NCBI GenBank assembly: GCA_964035575.1
Contig: OZ037908.1
Span: forward strand, 744,001 to 808,000
Source: Rhynchopus sp. YZ270_cl-10
Lineage: Eukaryota; Euglenozoa; Diplonemea; Diplonemida; Diplonemidae
Length of the DNA stretch: 64,000 nucleotides
Direction: 5' to 3'
Each line of letters starts with the position of its first letter. Within the stretch, counting starts at the first letter, position 1. This document shows, in pieces, positions 31,536-40,342 of the stretch. Under the pieces are notes generated by a model. It had not been told where the DNA came from. It did no database searches and saw nothing but the letters and a program-made list of their open reading frames with translations. The translations under genes and the position numbers were made by a program.

Positions 31536-32159
31536 AAAAAATAATAATAATTAAGGCGGCCTCAAAGCCGTAGGATCTGTCTTTACGCTTTTCTCTTTGA
31601 TTACACGACCTCATTCTAAAGTGTGCATACACGCAGACAAAGATCCTTAATTGCTGCGGTCAACGAAAAAAAAGACGTAGTTACATAGCAGTAGATTAGT
31701 AAAGACAGATCAGTTGGTATAATGTTTTTATTCTGTTTTTTTGTTTCTTTTTGTTTTTTTTTTCCGACACCGTGCATGCCCGGGTCATCGCGAAAAAGTT
31801 TGTGGGGGTTTTTTGTTTTGTTTTTTTGTTTTTGTTTTTTTTTACACGGGATCACTCATCTCAGAGACAAATAATCCACTGCACTGTGTGTCCACAGAAG
31901 TGCTTAAGGAGGCGCTTTTCATTTTTATTTGAGATTTTTGCACTTTGCTATCCACAGGACGCAGCTACTCTGAGTTGAATGCCAGATGACGAAGGCCACA
32001 CAGCGTGACTCATCTGAAGTGCCTCCTTCTAAGGGAGGCATGGGCCAATTTCCTCAGACTGCCTGCCCCTCTGTTGAAAAAGAAGATATGGAAAGTGTCA
32101 GGTCACGACGTGGACAAACAAGAGGCAACCGCACAATGCCTTAACACCATTGTTTCAAA
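31536..32159. other. No gene seen
   Basis: T-runs and G/A spacer. GATCTGTCTTTACG (31,574) and GTAAAGACAGATC (31,698) form an inverted pair about 125 bp apart. A weak AGGAGGCGCTT/GCCTCCTT motif occurs at 31,907-32,030. Confidence 0.5.
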
Positions 32160-32255
32160 GGAGGAGATTGCACAAACTGTGGCAACACAACCCGAGGCAA
32201 CTGCACTACTCCAACAATTTATCAGAAGAAAACCCCCCCCCCCCCCCCCCCCCCC
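32160..32255 (+). repeat. HP-G repeat next to a C-run
   Basis: GGAGATTGCACAAACTGTGG, CAACACAACCCGAGGCAAC, ACTACTCCAACAATTTATC, then about 26 C at 32,230. HP-A-like remnants follow at 32,300-32,375 (TCTTAGGTTCATCC). Confidence 0.65.
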
Positions 32256-32612
32256 CACTTCCCTCATGTTTGTGAAGATGCGATGTGCACCTGAGCACAC
32301 AGAGGCAGGTAGATGTTCATCTACGTTTTCTCTTCCCCGCTCCCATTCCTCAAACGAGTCTTAGGTTCATCCTTTTAAATCCTTTAAAATCTTTCTTGTG
32401 AACATGATGCGTCCACGAAGTTATTCACCCTTTTTTATGCCTTATTTTGTTATTACCCTTGTAGCCCGAAGGTTGGAAAAAAATGTGTGTTTCTCCCCCA
32501 CTTTCCTTGAAGAATCAAGGGGGGGAAAATGCACGATTTTCCTATGAAGTTCCAGGACTTTTTTTGTGCACAGAACGAGGCACTGCCCCAAAGTGTTCCG
32601 TTTGTGGTCTTT

Positions 32613-33602
32613 TTACTGGGGGGGGGGGGGGGGGGGGGGGGGGGGGGCTAATACAAGTACCCCCGGGTAATACAAGTACCCCTGCAAATACAAGTACCCC
32701 CCGGGTTTTTCGATTTAAATTAATATATATTTTTAATACAAGTACCCCCCACTTTTGTGTACGTTTTTCTTAGTAGGTGGTGCCAAAAAAAATTCCCCAG
32801 CAATTTTTACCCACAAAAAATCGAGAATTTTTTTTTCTATTTCGGTGCCAGGCTTTGCGCTAATTGTTGGCCCTTGGCCCGGGATTTTTGGATATTTTTG
32901 TGGTGCGTTTTTTTGCAAACCGGGGTTTCCTTACTAAAACCGGAGAAACTCAGATTTCATAGTAAGGATACTTTAGAGTGTTCTTGTACACACATGTGAC
33001 CCCACCGTGGAGAGCAATCGGCTCGCGCAATCAAAAGAAAGCAGAGAAAGGGGAAAAGAAAAAAACAAAAAAAGTTGGGTACGGTGCGCCTGCCGCGCGC
33101 CTGCCTGCGGCGCTACCTGTTCCCAGTCAAAAACACCACAATTTCATCTGAATTTGGGTTTTCAGACTGAAAATGCCCCTTGTTTAGGAGTATGGGTTCA
33201 TATTTTGTGAAAATTTAAGTCACTAAAATTTTGTCCATTTTTCCGAATATGCCCCACCACAGCCCGGGATTGTCTCAGAAATGCCACAAAACACTGATTT
33301 TTCACCCCAGACGTCACCCGTCGCAACTATTTGAGGTGCGTTTTTTTGGGCCCGAAACACGATTTTTCAGATTTTTTCCAATAGACTACTAACTAATATT
33401 AGTTAGCGCGAAGTTTTTTGGATTTTTGCTAAGGCGTTGGCCCATACAATTTTTTTTTTATTTCCCCATACAAAATGTACAGGGAAAAGGTTTTTAATAC
33501 AAGTACCCCCATCACCTTTTTTATTTTTGAAAAACCCGGATCTATTAGTTTTACCCGCTTAATACAAGTACCCGGTACTTGTATTAGCTCCCCCCCAGTA
33601 AC
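32613..33602. mobile_element. TIR element ending in TTACTGGGGGG, copy 2
   Basis: Left end TTACTGGGG with a run of about 30 G, then GCTAATACAAGTACCC. The right end is the inverse, GGGTACTTGTATTAGCTCCC and CCCCAGTAA. TAATACAAGTACCCC units repeat near both ends. Inside, an HS module and its CCGTGGAGAGCAATCGGCTC partner lie inverted at 33,000-33,115. Same outermost termini as 727-1,748. No transposase ORF. Confidence 0.65.
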
Positions 33603-34270
33603 CAAAGATCTTTTTTTTCGAAGAAGATAAATTTTATTTATCAGTCCTATTCGTGGTCATTTACCCCCCCCCCCCCCCCCTTTGGGTCGGTGAACCGGAA
33701 ATTTTGGAAATAGGGGGGTAAAATAAGGGGGGGGGGGGGGGGTAAATGAGGGGGTAAGGGGGGGGGGTAAATTACCATGTTATGGGTTTGGTCATGTTTT
33801 TGGGTGGGAAGGGGGGACTTTTTCATACACGGTGGGGTAAAATTTTGCACAACACAGTGTGACAACACATGCTCTCATGACAAATGTATCGTCTGAAAAA
33901 AATTCCTCGCCTCCTTGCGACATCGCAAGCAGTCATGAATCATGGATCCACATCATCCACATCATCTTTCTGCCCGTGCCTGTACCACCGTGCCTGAACC
34001 ATGACTGGTCAGGGATGACGAGGGATGACGATGTTGCCTCAGATTCTGTGAGGTGTCCCAAACGTATCGCCCACGCAGCACAAACGTACCCTGCACCCAT
34101 CTACCTGCACACGCGATGCAAAACAGGGTGAAGGATTCTTTGCACTTTACCCCTTTCCTCATTTCGAGCTTGTCTCCAGCTTCAAATCAGACGAGTCTCC
34201 GGATGTACGACCCGCTGAACACATCAGCAAACCATAAAACAAAACAGGTGTGCGCTGCACTATGTGAAAC

Positions 34271-34387
34271 TATCACCCCATAATTACACGCCAGGTGGTG
34301 TTTTGCCACTCGTTCCCTGAACCCCCTCGCTTCGCTCGTGGGTTAAGATCACTCGTGACAAAACACCACCTGGCGTGTCGCGGTGAT
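34271..34387. mobile_element. 117-bp MITE with CACGCCAGGTGGTG ends
   Basis: CACGCCAGGTGGTGTTTTG is inverted as CAAAACACCACCTGGCGTG around a 60-bp centre; TATCACC/GGTGATA extend the ends. A separate palindrome GTGGCTGGTACTTTACCCC / GGGTAAGTACCAGCCAC lies at 34,409-34,452. Confidence 0.8.
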
Positions 34388-34556
34388 AATTACCCAAAAT
34401 TTGCCTGGTGGCTGGTACTTTACCCCCCCAGGGGGGTAAGTACCAGCCACAACAGGGTATTATAAGGGGGGGGGGGTTAGGGGGGCGGATTGTCCTCACA
34501 AAAAGTGAAATAAAAATTTTTTGCAACATAGAAACTCGTTTCCCGTGGAAAACTAG

Positions 34557-35635
34557 ACACATACCCACCCCAAAAATGTTCGGAGGATCCAATGAAACCA
34601 TTTTTTTACACTTTGGTGGGCTCAGAAATACCCAAAATGGGGAAAATTAGTGAAAAATGGACTTTCCCCCCAAAATGGGCAAAAGTGGTTTTTTAGCAAA
34701 AAAATTGAGTTTTTTGGATCACCAGAGGTCTATTTGGGTGACTCTCTGGTGCAAATCGGGTCCCAGGGGTCCTGTGGACCTGATTTCAACGACGAACAGA
34801 CTTCTGGACCACTTACAAATGATTTTTTTTGAATTTTGGAGTCAAAAAAAGTGCCTGTCCAGTGCTTGTCCGGTGCCTGTCCTCTCCGTGACTTTGCCCA
34901 TGACCATCACCTAAAGTAGGGTATGGTACAAATTTGGGTACATACCCCCCCCAAAAATGGTCCGCGGACCCAACGGAACCGGTTTTTTACCCTTTGGAGG
35001 ACTTAGAAGCACCAGAAATGGGGAAAAGGAGTGAAAAATTGCCCTCCCCCCCAGAGAGGGGGGTAGGGCCGGTTGTGGGCTAAAAAATGCCAAATTAGGG
35101 CCACCAGAGGCCTCTTGGGGCCACTCTCCGGTGGAAATCGTACTCCTGGGGGTCCTGTGGGCCTGGTTTCGACGAGCTGCACCCTTTTGGGCCCCTCGAA
35201 CCGATCTTGGTTTGAAATATTGAGTCGAATATCACCCCCTGAACCCGTGCGTATGCGTGTAAAGTACCCCCCTCTCCCCTCCCCCCTCACTGCCCACCTT
35301 CTCCTCCCCTGACAGGCGTAACAAATAAAAAAACGGCCTCCCACTCACAAAAAGCGTCTGAGGATGCTGCTGAGTTCGTGAGGAGGTTCGCGGATGCAGA
35401 GTGGATCAGGGGTGTGTGCATGCGTGTCCTGATGAAGTGCTTCAGCTGCGCATCGAAATGCACGAGTGTGGGGGGAAGGCAGAAAATGACAAATTAAGGC
35501 CGCCAGAGGCCTCTTGGGGTCACTCTCCGGTGGAAATCGTACTCCTGGGGGTCCTGTGGGCCTGATTTCGACGAGCTGCACCCTTTTGGACCCTTCGAAC
35601 CGATCTTGGTTTGAAATATTGAGTCAAATATGTCA
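34557..35635 (+). repeat. 380-400 bp tandem repeat, two full units and one partial
   Basis: Units carry CCAGAGG(C/T)CT, CTCTCCGGTGGAAATC, GGGGTCCTGTGG and ATTTCGACGA. They begin near 34,557, 34,937 and 35,490. The second and third are very alike (GAACCGATCTTGGTTTGAAA in both). No ORF is conserved between units. Confidence 0.8.
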
Positions 35636-35845
35636 AATTCCTCCAATCATAGGCTGTATACAGTACAAAATCATGAAAACACCAATAAAACGACATTTTT
35701 TTTCGTTTTTTCACGTTTTTTGCCGCAAAACCCCCCAAAAACCCCCGGAAACCCATTTTTGGGGTGGCACAGCGTGTGGGTCACCACTGAAATGGCCCAC
35801 CGGCGAAAAAATAATAAAAATTACATAAAAAACGTTAGCAATCCG

Positions 35846-36599
35846 CCCCCCTAGGCATAGGTGCCCGCCGAGTCGTTTTTGGGCGAGTTGTCGGAACTTT
35901 ACGATTTCACCTAACAACTCGCCCAAAAACTCGGACAACTCGGCCACAACTCGCCCTATACTCGGCACAACTCGGCCACAACTCGGCCACAACTCGCCCA
36001 TTTTTACAGGCAAAAACATACAGGGATGGGAGGTGACGTTGTAAGGTTACACACATGTAACGTTGGTACAACACATAATCTCAAGAAAAACAACCAGGGC
36101 TAAGGCCAAACGCCACTCATTACATGCACCTTGTCATATGACTAGTCATAGGTGGTAACTAGGTCGTGGTGGTCCATGGGCCACCGTGCACACTCACGGT
36201 TTTTGGTAATTGCTGGGGGGAATGGGATATACTCCGTACATGGATACCCACACAGAACACACGGTTCCCCAGACATCTGTCAGGCAATCACTGATTCACT
36301 TCACACAGGTCGGGCAGGCGCTGCCTGCCCATCCTCTTTTCCTGTCTGCTATCGATTCCAGGTTCACAACGTTCACACGTTTAGTCAAAATGCTTTGGGC
36401 GACGACTTCCTTTGGGATACACAAAACCACACAAAGCGCTTTTCTGTTCCTGTGTACCTGTGTACCTGTGTTTTTGTAGCCATAAAAAATCCCAAAAAAA
36501 AACAACTCGCCCAAAAAAAATGGGCGAGTTGTTGGCCGAATTTGGGCGAGTTGCCGAGTTGTTTTAACTCGCCGGGCACCTATGCCTAGGGGGGGGGGG
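35846..36599. mobile_element. TIR element with CCCCCTAGGCATAGGTGCCC ends
   Basis: The ends CCCCCTAGGCATAGGTGCCC and GGGCACCTATGCCTAGGGGG are exact inverses, continuing into CGAG/CTCG. CAACTCG(G/C)CC units are repeated beside both ends. The 145-codon + ORF inside (36,152-36,589) runs into the right end and has no recognisable domain, so it is not called. Non-autonomous; family unknown. Confidence 0.75.
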
Positions 36600-36739
36600 T
36601 AAATTACCATGTTATTTTGGCCTGAACCGTTTTTTTCTGAAAAAGGGGGTAAAATAAGGGGGGGGGGGGGGTAAATTTAGGGGGGGGGGGGGGGGTAAAT
36701 GACCACGAATAGGACTGATTAAAACCCTCACAACGGAGG

Positions 36740-36856
36740 TACCCTAATATTCGCCCCTGGTTGCCCCAATTCGCGCCAATTCGCGTTTTGTACTTAGCCG
36801 TTTTTTCGCGAAAAAAAACGCTAATTGGCGCGAATTGGCGCGACACGATTAGGGTA
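36740..36856. repeat. Palindrome of CGCGCCAATTCGCG units
   Basis: TACCCTAAT ... ATTAGGGTA close a hairpin whose arms contain AATTCGCGCCAATTCGCG and CGCTAATTGGCGCGAATTGG. Confidence 0.75.
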
Positions 36857-36879
36857 TGAAATTCGCGCCAATTAGCGTT

Positions 36880-36975
36880 TTTTTCCACAGGGGGGAGGGA
36901 CCCTTTGGTCGTCGAAATTCCCCAGCCAAAATTGGTCGCAAAATCGGCCGATTTTTCAAAAATCTCAAAAAAAAA
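36880..36975 (+). repeat. Unoccupied copy of the LINE target repeat
   Basis: Repeats the sequence left of LINE copy 1 (CCTTTGGTCGTCGAAATTCC, AAAATCGGCCGATTTTTC, AATCTCAAAAAA) but continues into A- and T-runs and CACAAGTGCTTTCACGG instead of a LINE. Confidence 0.75.
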
Positions 36976-37014
36976 AAAAATTTTTTTTTTTTTTTCACAA
37001 GTGCTTTCACGGTG

Positions 37015-37310
37015 GCCCAGCAGACCCTTTTGGGGGTACCCCCGGGGGTACCCCCAAAAGGGGTACCCCGCAGGGTAGGGTACCACACAGGGTAGGGTCC
37101 GCGGGGGGTACCCCCTCGCGTGGGCTACCCCAGGGGGTACCCCACAGGGTTGGGTAGGGTCCGCGCGGGGTACCCTTTGGGGGGTTTGGGGTACCCCGAG
37201 GGGTACCCCCCAGGGTCCGCGGGGGTACCCCTCAGGGTCCGCGGGGGTACCCCATGGGGTACCCCCGCGGACCCTGGGGGGTACCCCCCGGGGTACCCCC
37301 TGCACACCCG
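37015..37310. repeat. GGGGTACCCC palindrome cluster
   Basis: About 20 irregularly spaced GGGTACCC palindromes separated by GGTCCGCGGG-type spacers. A second cluster is at 39,755-39,905. The long frames through it encode PRGYP-like repeats on both strands and are not genes. Confidence 0.85.
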
Positions 37311-37329
37311 GTGGCTATTGCCTCCCAGG

Positions 37330-38020
37330 GAAAGGGACTCTCAAAAAATTTTTTTTGCCCTATATAGGCCTAATTTCGACGATTTGAGGCCATTAAAAGC
37401 AAAAATTGGCACTTTTGAGCATCTGTGGGGGTCTAAAACGTGGTTTTGCGCAGCCGATTTTTCGTGGTTTTTTTACCAAAGACAAGTCGATTTTTGACCA
37501 ATTTTTCATGAAAAATGTGAAGGAAATCGCTTAGGAACTTAGCTGTGTACGTGTTCTAGCTACTGCATACACCGCGGGGTATAACCAAAATGACCGTATT
37601 TTGGCTGAAATTTCGACTTGACAATTTTCCCTCGATTTGGTCAATCTGAGGTTTTGTTTGGGGTTTTTGGGCCATTTTATGACCAACCACGCCCGCATAC
37701 GTGGGAAATTACGCGCGCAATGACGACGTCACGGCGTGGGGAGCCCTCGTAATTACGAGGGGTGCTCCCGTGATCCTTTGAGGCCATTAAAAGCAAAATT
37801 TGGCACTTTTGAGCATCTGTGGGGGTCTAAAACGTGGTTTCGCGCCCGAAAAGTCGTGATTTTACCAAAGACGCGTCGATTTTTGACCCAAATTTTTTTT
37901 TCTTCTCGCCCAAAATCGGGCGTGGTAGGTCATAAATGGCCCAAAAAATCCAAAGCCTCAATGAGCAAATTGTGAAGAAAAAAAAATTGGTCGAAGTTTT
38001 GGTCATTTTTACCATGTGGC
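37330..38020. repeat. Inverted and direct copies of the LINE-flank repeat
   Basis: CATTAAAAGCAAAAATTGGC and GGGGTCTAAAACGTGG occur at 37,392 and 37,788. Between them lies an inverse stretch (GGGCCATTTTATGACCAACC). AAAATCGGGCGTGGTAGGTC at 37,912 matches DNA at 21,750 and 40,295. The 37,690-37,770 interval holds ACGTGGGAAATTACG and CGTAATTACGAGG. Confidence 0.65.
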
Positions 38021-38228
38021 AACAAATAGAATGCAGGTATCAGTATCAGTGGGATTGTTCGTGCAGTGATGTTCTCGTACCTGGAGAGTAGGCCGAGCGA
38101 GTGCTGCAAGGTATGTTTTTAAGCCCCGGTTTTTACACCCCCCCGCTCCCCCTTTTCGCCTTTGTCCCGCTCGGATGTAAATCGAAGCATATTTTTATTG
38201 TCAAAATTGTCACTTTTACTTTTTTATC

Positions 38229-38591
38229 ATGGCATCTCGTAACCTCTACAACTCTTTTACGTCAGGGAACCGGATGAGGTGCTACTTCCGGACTGAGGAA
38301 GGGCAGTCTTTTACTTTCTTTTTTGCATGGAAGAGGTACGGAGCGGCTTCTTGTTTGTTTGTTTGATTTTTTTTGTTGTAGTCTCTACTTTTGCACTCAA
38401 TTTCTCTCAACAGGTACCCGAACCGACGACCCTTCATCGTGACAGCGAAACAGTGCCGATGGAAGAGCTGGTGCAATTATTGCAAACCGGGCGGGGACCG
38501 CAAAAGTTGGGTTTTTAAACCAATTTTTCCATTAACCCACCCCATAGACCGCCCCAATTATTATGAAACTCTTAGTCAGTCACTGCTATAG
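38229..38591 (+). CDS. Small two-exon protein, unknown function
   Basis: Exon 1 is 38,229-38,335, the intron 38,336-38,413 (AGAG|GTACGG ... CAACAG|GTACCC, 78 nt) and exon 2 38,414-38,591. The 94-residue product starts MASRNLYNSFTSGNRM, has an aromatic stretch FTFFFAWKRY over the junction, then CRWKSWCNYCKPGGDRKSW with four Cys, and ends YETLSQSLL. No known domain; the Cys/Trp cluster may bind metal, but spacing is unusual. For coding: a frame-preserving GT-AG intron, both exons GC-rich, ATG near the drop in AT content. Odd: DNA antisense to exon 1 is about 85% matched to the tail of LINE copy 2 at 42,717-42,800, so exon 1 may instead be part of a repeat. Confidence 0.4.
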
Positions 38592-38599
38592 CCATTAAC

Positions 38600-39360
38600 C
38601 CAGGGAGCATAGCTAGTGCAAAAAATTCGACTTCGGGATCCGGAAAGTCTGTCCTCTGCTCTTGCGGAGGACTACAGTAGGCACAAGAAAATATCGCGTT
38701 CCCCCAGAAAACCAATTTTTGTCACAGTAATTTTTGCCCAGGGCATGCTCTTGAAGCATGGCGGCTTGGTGTGAGAAGGGGCAGTGTATTGTTTTGTTCT
38801 AGATTTCAACGGTTGTTAGAACGAGTCAAGTGGATGCTTATCTAAACACTGACTTTAGTACAGACCCGAGAGATCAGATATGACTTTGAGGAAAGAACAA
38901 AGCAATGCATCTGTACCCGCACGCCAGGTTGTAGTTACTTCAGAATTTTCTTAAGTTTGCGCGAAAGAGAGCGGGGGCAACTCCTTTGTGTCATGAGTCC
39001 GCTGTGCAGCACAAAGCGAGGAACCTTAAAACACTACCTGCGTGGTGGCTGAATTCACATCCCTTAGAATTACCAGAATTCAGCCTTTGTTGAAGTAACG
39101 TACATACTTGTATGTGCGTGTCACGCTTCTCCACCCTTAAATGGGTGCACTGCTTCACTGCAGCGGGTAAGCCTCTCTCGACTAGTGCGAACTTAAGAAT
39201 GTTCTGCTGCAACTTACCAAAATCGATTTTCTCACCCCAAACACCCGCAACACCCCACCTGCTACTTCGGTAGCCTGTGTTGTTGGGAGTTGGTTCTCAT
39301 GTTGATCCCCAGTGACTGTCTTGCACTGCTTCTTCTGAGCCCAACGCTGTTTGGCCTGTC
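38600..39360 (+). ncRNA. Hairpin-rich region, candidate structured RNA
   Basis: About 0.75 kb of normal-complexity DNA with no homopolymers and no good ORF. Short perfect hairpins follow each other: GTCCTC/GAGGAC (38,651), CATGCT-CTTG-AGCATG (38,744), ACATAC-TT-GTATGT (39,102), CACCC-TTAAA-GGGTG (39,132) and GCTAC-TTCG-GTAGC (39,260) inside CAACAC/GTGTTG. The last is a classical stable UUCG loop. I do not recognise an RNA family. Strand and ends are guesses. Confidence 0.25.
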
Positions 39361-39566
39361 GACGGGGTAATAAATACGAAGACAGGGGGGCGGTGCCAAC
39401 AATTTTCCGATGATGTAACGTTTATCTGATTGATTTATCGTTTGATATACCTTGTGTGTCCTTCTTCATGCACACCAAGCAACATATATTGAACGGTATT
39501 TTCAAGCGATACTTCGTTATGTCATCGGGGGGCGGACCCTTGACTCTGGCACTCTGGCACTCTGGC
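39361..39566. other. No gene seen
   Basis: Short spacer with a TAATAAATACG motif and CACTCTGGCACTCTGGC just before the satellite. Confidence 0.5.
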
Positions 39567-39741
39567 TGTACCTGTGTACCTGTGTACCTGTGTACCTGTG
39601 TACCTGTGTACCTGTGTACCTGTGTACCTGTGTACCTGTGTACCTGTGTACCTGTGTACCTGTGTACCTGTGTACCTGTGTACCTGTGTACCTGTGTACC
39701 TGTGTACCTGTGTACCTGTGTACCTGTGTACCTGTGTACCC
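39567..39741. repeat. Octamer satellite GTACCTGT
   Basis: About 22 perfect 8-bp units. A few isolated units also occur at 36,453-36,472 inside another element. Confidence 0.97.
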
Positions 39742-39754
39742 CCAGTGCCAGTCA

Positions 39755-39905
39755 GGGTCCGCGCGGGGTACCCCGGGGGGTACCCCCGGGGGTAGTCTGG
39801 GGGGTACCCCATGGGGTACCCCTCAGATTTGGGGGGTACCCCATGGGGTACCCCATGGGGTAGTCTGGGGGGTACCCCCTTGGGTACCCCCCGCGGACCC
39901 TACCC
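39755..39905. repeat. GGGGTACCCC palindrome cluster, second
   Basis: Eight or more GGGGTACCCC-type palindromes with GGTCCGCGCGG and TAGTCTGGGG spacers. It begins directly after the GTACCTGT satellite. Confidence 0.85.
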
Positions 39906-39924
39906 TAAGGGTAGGAATGGGCCA

Positions 39925-40331
39925 CCGTGTTTGAGGCCTGCTCACTACACCCTGGGTACCCTTCTGAGACCAAAAAGTCAAAAAAAGCATGAATTGGGCT
40001 GTTTTGAGCATCTAGAGTTTATTCCCCAGCCATTTTCTGTACCACCAGTGCACTTTGTATGGGCCAGCGCCTTGTCGAAAAATCGAAAAATCTCAAAAAA
40101 AATTTTTTTTTTTTTGGGAAAATTTCGACCACTGAGGTGGGTCTTTGGGCACCAAAAAATGCAAAAAAAATGCAAAAATCGGGTGTTTTGACCATCTGTG
40201 GTTACACAAAACACACTTCTGTGTACAAGCCTACACCAATACAGTGGTAATACAAGGCGATTTTTGACCAAAAAAAAATTTTTTTTTCGCCCAAAATCGG
40301 GCGTGGTACGTCATAAAATGGCCCAAAAAAT
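39925..40331 (+). repeat. LINE-flank repeat, left of copy 2
   Basis: Same order as 21,152-21,790: TTTGAGGCCTGCTCACTACA, GAGCATCTAGAGTTTATTCC, CAAAAATCGGGTGTTTTGA, CCAAAATCGGGCGTGG and AAAATGGCCCAAAAAATC. The match to family members stops at about 40,331 and resumes after the LINE at about 42,838 (AAAATCCAAGGAAAACCT). Confidence 0.8.
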
Positions 40332-40342
40332 CTTCTCTAGAA

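Larger units (their letters stand above)
33641..36718. repeat. 3.1-kb inverted bracket of nested elements
   Basis: TCAGTCCTATTCGTGGTCAT then TTACCCCC (33,641) is inverted at 36,690-36,718 (GGTAAATGACCACGAATAGG, ACTGA). Next to each end is also GGTAAATTACCATGTTAT (33,769 and 36,599) with G-runs. The bracket may be one composite element or two related MITEs. It contains the four features that follow. A 90-codon ORF at 33,859-34,131 is not convincing. Confidence 0.6.

Noticed and set aside
33859-34131. 90-codon ORF with RDDDVASDSVRCPKR
   Set aside because: Weak resemblance to the acidic-protein loci but no aligned flanks and no start context; left as unsupported.
36152-36589. 145-codon ORF inside the TIR element
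   Set aside because: No domain, ends in the terminal inverted repeat, and its C-terminal part translates simple GTACCTGT and CAACTCG repeats.
38600-38900. RNase P RNA, suggested by GGAAAGTC near 38,640
   Set aside because: The motif resembles the first conserved region, but I found no downstream segment that would pair with it to form helix P4, and the other conserved blocks are absent.
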